64,000 nt of DNA from Paragorgia papillata. Lineage: Eukaryota > Cnidaria > Anthozoa > Scleralcyonacea > Coralliidae. The number at the start of each line of letters is the position of its first letter. The first letter of the stretch is position 1. Shown one piece after another: positions 45,063-54,506 of the stretch. Where the stretch lies: NCBI GenBank assembly GCA_035771165.1, contig JAWNZC010000473.1, forward strand, positions 1,743,001 through 1,807,000, in the 5' to 3' direction. The position numbers were made by a program, and so were the translations under genes. The notes under the pieces were generated by a model, which saw only the letters and a program-made list of their open reading frames with translations, did no database searches and was not told the origin of the DNA.

Positions 45063-46039
45063 ACATGAAGATGCCAAATCCTTTGTTTTAGGTTTATTAA
45101 TATTTAAACAGTATGGTTGAGTGATTGAACCCAAACGTTGCTATTGGATGATTGCTTCATTATACAGAAAACACAATATGTTAAGTAACCGTGAAAGTGC
45201 AAAAATTTCCAAACCTGAACAAAAACAAAAAACAATGACTTTTGTTGAGCTTTCAAACCATGTATATTTTCTATTAACTACGGATAGATTAAGGCAACTT
45301 TGACCTCAAACTTATCTTAAAATACTAATTCATTTGACAACTGATTCATTTCCTGATTTGTTTGATCTTGAAACACTCAAAAGTTGTGTTTGATCTAATA
45401 TCAAAACACCTAACTCAAAGTTGGTTAAAACACATTTCTCACTCTTAATAGTGTATGATATATACATGTACATGCAGTATAAACATGAGTGATGAGTCAC
45501 TGACCAGTGAGCACAACACACAATTCAACCAAAATTAAACTTAAATTCGTAAAGCGATTTTATCATTAATACTGACAATTTCTTCGATAAAAGAAGAGCT
45601 TTAAAACAGGACACAGTTGAAGGCCCAACTTCTAGCGAACTTTATAAGCTGAATATTTCTGGCTTTGAGATCCGATCAAGTATTTATAGATTTTGTATAT
45701 AGTATATAAGATAAACAACGTCACAGTTTTGAAACTATTTCTTACCTTGTATAAACTGATCAATGACAGAAACCGCTCCAAGAAGAAAAGATTTGCAAAG
45801 TAATATATTAATTCAAAAATCAAACTGTGATTCACTTAATTAGTTTATTCCCCACGAGGCCACGAAAACAACTCGAGTACTTCCCGAATACCTGGCGATC
45901 TTCTCGACTATATACCGATCGTGTCGAATATCTGGCGATGACTGCGCGAGTATGACGTAAATGAGGTCCAAGCCAAGCACTCACTCAATCAAGCAAGATC
46001 ACGCCGACATAGTGGCTCCCGCTGACAGGTCAGCGGTAT

Positions 46040-46270
46040 TCACAAAAATTCTATAGAATATTCAATGTTATATTCTATTGGCCTCATATAGAAAATCTAA
46101 TATAACACTTAAGAAAAACCAATATGCTATAGAAAATCCAATAGAATATTCTACTGACACTTTAGTGTCATACAGAATATACAACAGAATATTCTGCTGG
46201 AAAAAAATCCAACAGAATATTCCATTGGATTTAGATTTCCAACAGAATATTTTATAGGATTCTATAGAAC
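46040..46270. repeat. AGAATATTCT-rich repeat, copy 2
   Basis: Shares TATAGAAAATCTAATATAAC and TATGCTATAGAAAATCCAAT with 43281-43460, then extends into additional CAACAGAATATTCTGC-type units. No coding potential. Confidence 0.65.
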
Positions 46271-46386
46271 ATTTTCGCAAGGGATATGGGATGTATCATA
46301 CAAAATATCTTATAAGCTTTTACAAGAACACAAGATCTTGAAAGATCTTGTGAGCTTTATGTATATGAAAAATTTGGTTCAAGATC

Positions 46387-46895
46387 AAGTGCCAATGCAG
46401 CGAAATTTCACCCCAGTTTTTTATGATTGCATTTGAAAGAACACTTAAAATGACAACGTAACATCTTTCAATTCGTAGAATTTCGTTTCCTTGCTTCATT
46501 CTTGAGATATTCAGGTTTGTTTGATATGCAAATGTCATACTTATGACATCACATGCACTGCATAATGACTTTTTAGAAAAGTATGATTTTCTTTGAGAGT
46601 GCTTATCGAAAGTACTTAATAAAAATTTGCACTTGCATGTATGTAGTCATACTATCACTAAACGTGTGTTGCTGGGTATAAATTATTTTGACTATTCTAA
46701 AATTGATGCTATTTCAAAAAGTCATTATGCAGTGTGATGTCATAAGTATGATATTTGCATATCAAACAAACCTGAATATCTCAAGAATGAAGCAAGGAAA
46801 TGAAATTCTACGAAAGATGTTACGTTGTCATTTTAAGTGTTCTTTCAAATGCAATCATAAAAAAAATGGGGTGAAATTTCGCTGCATTGGCACTT
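46387..46895. mobile_element. Foldback element F, copy 1
   Basis: Arms 46387-46580 and 46710-46895 are near-perfect reverse complements (AAGTGCCAATGCAGCGAAAT ... ATTTCGCTGCATTGGCACTT). Inside the arms the words GATATGCAAATG and ATATCTCAAGAATGAAGCAA also occur in the foldback at 56667-57153, so both belong to one family. The flanks (46316-46360 and 46910-47030) are arrays of AAGATCTTGTAAGATCTT. Confidence 0.75.
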
Positions 46896-47607
46896 CTTAA
46901 TTTCTTGTAAGATCTTATTTAAGATCTCACAAGATTTTACAAGATCAGCTTACAATATCTTATAAAATCAAGATCTTACAAGATCTTTGTACAAGATCTT
47001 GTAAGATCTTGACAAGATTTTCACCTGGGTAATAACACCTATTAATATCTAATACATGTATCTACTATCTAGTTTTACAGTCTTATATTGTTATCAAACA
47101 ACTAATCTTTTCAAAAACACCAACAAAATTTTCACTTTTTAATAAACAAGTGAAAAATTCGTTTACAATTAGTATTTCCCATTGGTACCCAGATACATTA
47201 TAGAAAACATATGATCCAAAATGCACACATCTGTGTTAAAAAGAACAATTGTTCAAATGGTGTTCACTCATTCACAAGGCTGTATCCAGGGGTGTTGACA
47301 ATGCTGGTACACGAGTTTGGATTCCCAAATACTGTAGGTGCCCACTCCCCAGAACTCTATAAATCACCAGTACTAGTGAACTCCAAAATCTCCCAAGGGA
47401 GCACACCACCACAACCTCCCAAAGAGCTCTAAATATCATCACAAGTTTACCATTGACAAGTGTGCTCAAAATGTCTCAGGTTATCGCAATTTCAATAAGG
47501 CTGATTCAATACTCTGAAATAATTTTCATATTTTCTTGCCAGTATCATTGATGATTGATGATAACCTTGTATTTGACATATGTGGTTCATATCCTGTTAA
47601 ACCCACC

Positions 47608-47777
47608 ATCTGATAATTTCAAAATTCTTCTGTGTCAAAGATAAAAAGTGTTAAAACAGTCAGTTTTGTGCTAAGCAAAAAGCCCACCAGATGATAGCCA
47701 TTTCCCAAAAATGTAAAGACCAAAAAAACTCCCATGATGCATTGCTAGAATTGGAATTGTCCATTGCCTAGCAAAAA
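47608..47777. repeat. 170-bp direct repeat, copy near the zinc-finger gene 3' side
   Basis: CTGATAATTTCAAAATTCTT ... CCCATGATGCATTGCTAGAA ... CCATTGCCTA. It is about 95% identical, in the same orientation, to 49487-49655 on the other side of the zinc-finger gene. Confidence 0.85.
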
Positions 47778-48110
47778 AATATTCGCCAATCAGAAGAAGG
47801 CATGACATTCATGACATCAGACCTGACAAACCTTCATTATAATAAAATGTAATATTCACAAGCAGTATGATACTAATTACTTACTGTACATCAACCAAGA
47901 TTCATTGTAAGCAACAATTGTTATGGTGTTCAACCACTACCAATGGTTTCAAATTTACACTGTACCTGTATTACACAAATGCACTGACTTTTGGCAAACT
48001 AGACAGAACCACCTTAACCCTTTCTCCACTAGAGTTCTTCCCTTGACAAGTAAAATCATCTGGTGTTAGCCTGAGTAAAATAGTAAGAGGCCACCACAGT
48101 AGGGAAAGGG

Positions 48111-49226
48111 TTAATGAAGTTCAGTCATGTGCTTTACCAATGCACTAGCTAAGTCAAATGTGACATCACATTTCAAACATATGTACTTCATCCCATTTGG
48201 TTCTGTGGCTTCAAGTTCATGGGTCAACAAATGTCGATCAAATGCTTTATAGTCTAAATTCATGTTACAGTAATTACACTTGAAACTTTTTCCTGTGTTA
48301 TGTGTCTTTTGATGATTTGCAAAACTAGAATGACGAGAAAATGCTTTGGCACAGATATCACAAGTGTAAGCTTTCTTTCCAGCATGTGTTCTTTTATGAG
48401 ATAGAAAGTTACTTGACTGGGAAAATGTCTTGTCACAGATATCACACTTGAATGGTTTCTTGCCAGTATGTGTTTTTCTATGACGTTGGACGTTAAATAA
48501 ATGAGCAAATGTTTTTTCACAGACATCGCATTTGAATGGTTTCTCTCCAGTATGTGTTCTTTTATGACATTGCAGGGTAGCTAAACAAGCAAAAGTTTTG
48601 TTGCAGAAATCACATTTGAAAGGTTTCTCTCCAGTATGTGTTCTTTTATGATATAGTAAGGTACTTGACTGAGAAAATGTCTTCTTACAGACATCACATT
48701 TGAAAGGTTTCTCTCCAGTATGTGTTCTTTTATGATATAGTAAGGTACTTGACTGAGAAAATGTCTTCTTACAGACATCACATTTGAAAGGTTTCTCTCC
48801 AGTATGTGTTCTTTTATGACATAGTAAGGTACTTGACTGAGAAAATGTCTTCTTACAGACATCACATTTGAAAGGTTTCTCTCCAGTATGTATTATTTTA
48901 TGATATAGTAAGTTATTTGACTTGGAAAATGTCTTCTTACAGACATCACATTTGAAAGGTTTCTCTCCAGTATGTGTTCTTTTATGATCTATTAAGTTAC
49001 TCGAATTGGAAAATGTCTTGTCACAGACATCACATTTGAATGGTTTCTCTCCAGTATGTGTTCTTTTATGATATAGTAAGCGACTTGAACAGGAAAATGT
49101 CTTCTTACAGACATCACATTTGAATGGTTTCTCTTCAGTATGTAATACCATATGACGTCTTAAACTTGATAAACTACCAAATGTCTTCGTGCAGGCTCGA
49201 CACCCTTGAGACTTTTTTCCATTCAT
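48111..49226 (-). CDS. C2H2 zinc-finger protein, 13 fingers, intronless
   Basis: A probable nuclear DNA-binding protein. The first true ATG is at 49224-49226, giving 371 residues; the frame is open somewhat further upstream. Thirteen C2H2 fingers follow one another, mostly joined by the TGEKPFKCD linker typical of sequence-specific DNA-binding fingers; fingers 5-7 are almost identical (KKTFSQSSTLLYHKRTH), so 84-bp units were recently duplicated. Fingers 1, 12 and 13 are the most diverged; finger 12 is CNYCNMNLDYKAFDRHLLTH. No KRAB, BTB or SET domain is visible. There are no stops or frameshifts, so it is the only intact gene here, either a host gene, a retrocopy, or repeat cargo, since 170-bp direct repeats flank it. 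The upstream region has a weak TATATAA near 49272. Confidence 0.9.
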   Translation of the reverse strand: MNGKKSQGCRACTKTFGSLSSLRRHMVLHTEEKPFKCDVCKKTFSCSSRLLYHKRTHTGEKPFKCDVCDKTFSNSSNLIDHKRTHTGEKPFKCDVCKKTFSKSNNLLYHKIIHTGEKPFKCDVCKKTFSQSSTLLCHKRTHTGEKPFKCDVCKKTFSQSSTLLYHKRTHTGEKPFKCDVCKKTFSQSSTLLYHKRTHTGEKPFKCDFCNKTFACLATLQCHKRTHTGEKPFKCDVCEKTFAHLFNVQRHRKTHTGKKPFKCDICDKTFSQSSNFLSHKRTHAGKKAYTCDICAKAFSRHSSFANHQKTHNTGKSFKCNYCNMNLDYKAFDRHLLTHELEATEPNGMKYICLKCDVTFDLASALVKHMTELH

Positions 49227-49486
49227 GCTAGAACTCCTTTTCGTCAAGTCTCTCGTTACTACTCACGTTATATATTAGATCCTTCACGTTTCAGACAGCT
49301 CTTTACGTTATCAATTCTCCACACACCACCTTTTGATTTCCAACAAAATATGTCAGATATAAATATCCGAAATTCACAACAGCTCAAAACTCAAAATTTA
49401 ATGCAACACTGAGCCTGCGTTCCAGCTGACCTGGGTTGCGAAAAAGGAGAACGTCGTTACTACTTCATTTAAGGTTTACAGACTGC

Positions 49487-49655
49487 ACCTGATAATTTCA
49501 AAATTTTTCTGTGTCAAAGATAAAAGTGTTAAAACAGTCAGTTTTGTTCTAAGCAAAAAGCCCACCAGATGATAGCCATTTTCCCAAAATGTAAAGACCC
49601 AAAAAACTCCCATGATGCATTGCTAGAATTGGAATTGTCCATTGCCTACCAAAAC
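49487..49655. repeat. 170-bp direct repeat, copy upstream of the zinc-finger gene
   Basis: Second copy of 47608-47777. It ends four bases before the GTACGCAATGCGTAC dyad, after which the LTR of gypsy element 2 begins. Confidence 0.85.
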
Positions 49656-49685
49656 ATAGTACGCAATGCGTACATGTGACTACTG

Positions 49686-49805
49686 TGTAAGGAAATGTAA
49701 ATATATAAGTGAAGTATATTCCCGAATGACCATTACTTATGTAAATAGCTTGTAAATAGAATATATAAGGGTGTGGGAATCTTATATAGGCGAATAAACA
49801 TTACA
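49686..49805 (+). repeat. 5' LTR of gypsy element 2
   Basis: TGTAAGGAAATG...AACATTACA, followed by TTGCTGGCAGTGGTGGGATC, in which TGGCAGTGGTGGGA is the likely primer-binding site. About 120 bp is very short for an LTR; a start two bases earlier (TGTGTAAGG) is possible. Confidence 0.65.
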
Positions 49806-49846
49806 TTGCTGGCAGTGGTGGGATCCCTTTTTTAAACGTTGGATAC

Positions 49847-51230
49847 ATGGAGACGCGATCTCAAGCAGCGAAGACCAGAGAAGTTAACGACGAAGTACAA
49901 AATAAGGGGGGGGATGATTTATCGCTCCCCGAGGAGAATCTGGGATGTTATACTCGATGTTGCGACAACAAATGGATTTGCTAAAGGAGCAGAAGTTGAT
50001 ACAGATTGAGAAAGCCGCGTACACGAAGAAGGTGATTGAAGAATTAGGCAGAGCCCTAGAACAGATCAACAGGAGACATGACAGCTTAGAAAGTAAACAA
50101 ACTGCCGGGGAAGCCAATTTGGCTCTCATAAACAAAAACTTGAAAGTGCTTCAGGGCCAGCGTAAGGAACATTTCGAGATTAAAATGGGCATGGATGCAG
50201 TGGAGATACAACTGGAACTTTTCGATGAGCGCCTGAGACATTTGGTCCGGAAAGTGGAAAGTTTTGAAGAGTCAGTGCAACGCTTTGTAAACGCTCATGC
50301 GAAGCTAATGGAGAATGTCCGTGACGACCTAAAGAAAGATATGCTAAATTATCTGAAAGAAGAGGGACACCTGAAAAGAAATCCGAGATCGCCGTTGTTG
50401 GATGTTGGCTACAGGGCCAGTCGACACCCGAAGCGATACAAAGATAGAGAATACCCAAAATGGTCGTAGTGTGCCTACGTCATCGAAGAATCCCCCCAAA
50501 AATCCTGTACGAGACAATAAGCCGGTACAAAGACCAACGCCGTTCGACGGGTCTGTTTCGTGGGAAGCGTATTATGCACAATTTGATATAATAGCGCGTA
50601 TCAACGATTGGGATGAAATCCAAAAGGCTGCCTATCTTGCGAGTAGTCTGACGGGCCCGGCATTAACTGTTCTGGGAAATTTGCCGGAACAGAATCGGCA
50701 AAATATGGAAGTTTTGGAAGCCGCTTTAGCGAATCGTTTTGGAACGAGCCACCAAACGGAGTTATCGAGGGTTAAGTTCTGACTTAAAACTTAAGTAAGA
50801 AAGACCCAAGACGTTGCAAAAGGCCCTCGAATTGGCAATGGAGTTGAAATCTTATCAGCTTGCGTCGCGACAGCAGAGATACCGATTTGCCCGTGAAGTA
50901 ACCTTTCCAGAGCCTAGGAAGAAACAAGTGGGGGAGGGGCATGGCTGTGACCGAGCAGATGGTGCGGTATCTGGTGGAAGGGAAGAATTCAACTCCTCGC
51001 AAATGTTGCAGCTGATAGAGCGCCTCGAGAAATCTATGGAGAAGTGTACCGCTGGTGTTGTAGCAGCCGTAACAGAACGACGACGTAACAAAGACCGGCG
51101 TCGCCCTGATGGTTGTTGGGAGTGCGGAGACCTTGACCACATAAGAAAAGATTGCGCGAAACGGTCCGATGCCCCGGCTGCAGGAATACCTAAGAAGAAT
51201 GAAGAACCTCAATCGGGAAACGGGAGGTAG
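49847..51230 (+). pseudogene. Gypsy 2 gag (broken)
   Basis: From ATG 49847 (METRSQAAKTREVND) the frame shifts near 49940 into a long coiled-coil region (MDLLKEQKLIQIEKAAYTKK ... ELFDERLRHLVRKVESFEES), shifts again between 50402 and 50460 into the capsid core (PTPFDGSVSWEAYYAQFDII ... LASSLTGPALTVLGNLP), breaks at a stop after ELSRVKF (50780), and continues in another frame to a single CCHC knuckle, CWECGDLDHIRKDC, near 51117. The order coiled coil, capsid, one zinc knuckle is a usual gypsy gag layout. Confidence 0.85.
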
Positions 51231-51239
51231 CTGGGCCCA

Positions 51240-52575
51240 TGGGGCAGGATCCAGCTATAAGGACGGAATCAAGTGTCCCTGGAGTGATTTTTAAGACAGC
51301 GAGCATTGGAAGGTTGGTGGATAGTCTTGTGGTACACACGTAAAAATCTCACAGCTTGTCAACAGGATGTGTTCGCAACAGGTCGGTAGCAAGGCTGTTA
51401 ACAGATTGTAACAATGCTGTTCATTCAAGAAGCTGCTACAACCTTGTTAGCAACAACCTGTACATGTTAACAACTTGTTGACTGCAGAGCGGTAACAGGT
51501 GTTGGAACAACATAGTCATCAGTCTGTTGGAGTCATCAGCCTTGTTGCAAGTTGTCAACAACCTGTTACAGACATGTTAACAGACTGGGACAGCCAGTGC
51601 GAATGACGGTGACAGCCTGTTGAACAGCCTTGTAACAACTTGCTTGCAGGTATGTAACAGCTTGCGCGTTTTTACGTGTGTACTTGGGTCTATTGAGAAC
51701 TCTTCGTGTGAGATACTGGTAATCGATACTGGATCAAATATCACCCTGGTTCGACCGGATGTTCTGCGACGCCTTTCCAGTAGGGTGGACGCGGTGAAAT
51801 TGGAAAACGTCAAATGCTTGGAAGACGGCGACTGGAGAAACCGCGCATGTAAGAAGTCGAGGAAAACTTCGCATAAAGATGGGAACGTTTGAGACGTGCC
51901 ATGACGTGTGGACTGCAGATATTGTAAACGAATGTATAATTGGACTTGATTTTCTAATTCCAAATGGATGCTCGGTGGACGTAGCTGGAGCGTATCTTAG
52001 AGTTGGAAGCGAGGAGATTCCGTTACACCGAATGGGTGCGCGAGGGAATCCATGTTGCCGTAGGGTCTTGCTCGCAGAAACATGCTCGATACCACCACGA
52101 AGTGAAGCGATCGCGATAATTATCGGGGAATTATGTGGAGATCACAGCTCGAGTGATCTGTGGGGCAGCCTGGGTCCAACAAAGAAAGGAAGATTAGCAA
52201 ACGAAGTTTTAGTTGCCCGAACCGTCGTAGACTTGCGCTACCCAAACTTGGCCGTTCGTGTTATGAATTTGTCGGACAGTGCGAAAACCATAGTGAAAGG
52301 AACGGAAGTGGCTACTTGCGAGACTGTCGAAAACGTTATGAGGCTGGTGGAGCCGGGTGACTTGGGGGAAAGCAATGGTGGTAATGAGTTACCGCAGCAA
52401 GTCCCGTGAGACAACCTAGAATTTCGAAGGTTGCCGCTGAGCAAGAAAGACGAAGCTTTTAGGTCAGTTAATGAGATGCACGAGCAGGGTATCATTGAGC
52501 CATCTTTGAGTCCTTGGGCTGCTCCAATAGTATTGGTGAGGAAAAAAGATGGTACGTCTCGATTCTTACATTAAC
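51240..52575 (+). pseudogene. Gypsy 2 pol start: protease, linker, RT beginning
   Basis: After the MITE the frame reads EILVIDTGSNITLVRPDVL, the retropepsin active site (DTGS). After a shift near 51880 comes the second half of the protease (CIIGLDFLIPNGCSVD) and the linker (VLLAETCSIPPRSEAIA ... VRVMNLSDSAKTIVKGT) to a stop at 52409. RT begins in a further frame (EMHEQGIIEPSLSPWAAPIV) and is lost after KKDGTSRF. At least three lesions plus truncation. Confidence 0.82.
51333..51682. mobile_element. TACACACGTAAAAA MITE inside gypsy 2
   Basis: Ends TACACACGTAAAAAT and GTTTTTACGTGTGTA are inverted; with TA as the duplicated target this is Tc1/mariner-like. The interior is a loose array of AACAACCTGTTAACA-type dyads. 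It lies between the gag end and the protease active site. Confidence 0.8.
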
Positions 52576-52639
52576 TGACAACTGGCAAATGACCAAAATT
52601 TTAACTGACAACTGACATGCAGAACCCCCCATTCAGACC

Positions 52640-52975
52640 ATCTTACTTCCAGCCAGTGGCTGAATTGCGAAGGACGCAAATCAACGTGGCCGTGTCGAGG
52701 CATATCAAATGCGCTCCAAGCAGCGGCCAACGACACAGTTCAGACCACGGAGCACAGCTAAGATGTTAGGTGTTGATTTTATGGAAGGAGGGAAACCGGA
52801 GAACCCTGCGAAAAACCCTCGAAGCACAGAAGAGGTCAACTACAACTCTACTCATGATGGGGGTCATTCCCAAGCGGTCACCCATCCAAGTAATAAGCCC
52901 GTCTAACCGGGCTTAACATTTTGGTGAGAGGCAGCGCACTAACAGCACACGCCACCCGTACTCCCCAATAGCATA
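52640..52975 (-). repeat. 5S-derived SINE, inverted copy
   Basis: Reverse complement of the SINE at 37065-37440: GCGGTCACCCATCCAAGTAA (box C) near 52880 and the shared body from CCAGCCAGTGGCTGAATTGC to GGTCAACTACAACTCTACTC. It lies directly beyond the break in gypsy 2. Confidence 0.8.
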
Positions 52976-54000
52976 ACTCTCCTCCCCAGTGCCCTCTAAA
53001 ACACGGGCGGGGAAACACGCATATAATTAGGCGAGCTTCGTGTGATGCATCAAAGGACTGGCACGAGCACCCTTGGGCTCAGAAAATCAACAAAAACATA
53101 ATTTGAATGGCGACCAAAAAGATGAAGAGTACCCGAGATAAATTCCTCTTTTTGAAAAGGAAGAAAACTTATTACTGCCATTAGAAACCCAAATAAAGAA
53201 GAAGTAACTCCTTCAGATTAAATTTGTTTTAATTATATATTGTCAAGGATTTATTCTAGATTAATAAAATCACAATTGTCTATCGTTAGAGTTGAAAATA
53301 TTCCTAAAAATTTACAATTTTTGAAGGGCGCACGCCGTTAAATCATGTTTTCTCTGCGAATCGGTTGACCAAAGTGAATTTGAATACACCAACGTAAAGA
53401 CAATTAAATAGGCTTTCGAAGTGACGTAGTCAGCGAGCGTGCTTTTTTTGTGAAACTGACATTTCACCAACCCATTTTTGAAAATTTTTTCTTCCATTCT
53501 CGCCACTGACTATATAGCATTAATACGTGAAACTGAAAAACTGCTAACATTTTCAAGTTTAAAACCTCATGCTTCTTTTATATAAAGAGCAATCACATGA
53601 ACATATTATACACAGTGCTAAAACCCTGTTTCCAATAGTATTAAATATTCGAGGAGAAAGACGTTTAAAACTAATTTCAACCAAATGATGTAAATAAAAT
53701 TTCCAAAGTTTACTACAAGTTTGCATCAGTATATCTGCATGCGACTCAAGCTAGTTAACGACATTAAAAACAAGATTAGTTTTTTGTGTTTACCAAATTT
53801 TATGTGCACAGAAATACAAAAGACTTTAACCGGCAGAAGACTCTAATAACAGACTTGCCCAAATTTTAACGGAAAGCATTTAAAATAAACAATAAAAATC
53901 AAGAACGTTTTCGGCTTTGTGTTATCCAGAGTAAACAATGACAGTTCAGCATATTTTGTTATAGATAATATTATTTGATATTTCATAATATCATAAGTAA
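52976..54000. other. No gene recognised
   Basis: AT-rich, no supported ORF or repeat. The weak minus-strand frame at 53312-53506 has no recognisable motif. Confidence 0.4.
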
Positions 54001-54009
54001 TAGATACAG

Positions 54010-54095
54010 CATGAACAGCCGAGCTGTATCTGATTTACAAGGCGAGCTGCAAGCGAGCCGTAGTAAATCAGATACAGCTCGGATGTGAATTATTA
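54010..54095. repeat. Palindromic repeat CGAGCTGTATCTGATTTAC
   Basis: CCGAGCTGTATCTGATTTAC is mirrored by GTAAATCAGATACAGCTCGG around GGCGAGCTGCAAGCGAGCC. Foldback MITE core; arms extend weakly outward. Confidence 0.7.
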
Positions 54096-54506
54096 GTGAG
54101 TATTTTAATGACACATTAAAAAACCCCTCAAAAAATACTCTTATACGTGCATGAATGCAGATTAACATTAACATGTGTACGAGAAACTGGTAAACTACAA
54201 TTATTACATTTTGCAGACAAAATTCGATCATACTATGTCTGAAAATTCCAATTACACAAGGGCTGATAAGCCTGATGGTATAATTGAATAATTGAAAATA
54301 ATATATTGAAATAATATGTTGAAATAATATATTGCATTCGTCGAATGCCGAATACAGTACTTCGGTCAAATCTACAGCACAAGAGACCAATAACGTACGA
54401 TAAATCGATAATATAGTTATAGATATTTTAGGACATATTAAAAGGAGTATACTGTAGCCTCTCTTACCATCTACTTCTGTCTCCGTTTCATTAAAAACAT
54501 CTGATC

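Larger units (their letters stand above)
49686..52575 (+). mobile_element. Ty3/gypsy element 2, truncated in RT
   Basis: A 5' LTR of about 120 bp, primer-binding region, broken gag, a protease and the very start of reverse transcriptase (GIIEPSLSPWAAPIVLVRKK then RF) before the homology stops at about 52575. No 3' LTR is present in the window. It differs from gypsy 1 in LTR, gag and linker sequences, so it is another family. A 350-bp MITE interrupts it at 51333-51682. Confidence 0.85.

Noticed and set aside
48260..48865. Additional minus-strand ORFs with ILERNLSNVMSVRRH repeats
   Set aside because: Out-of-frame readings of the zinc-finger gene's 84-bp units.
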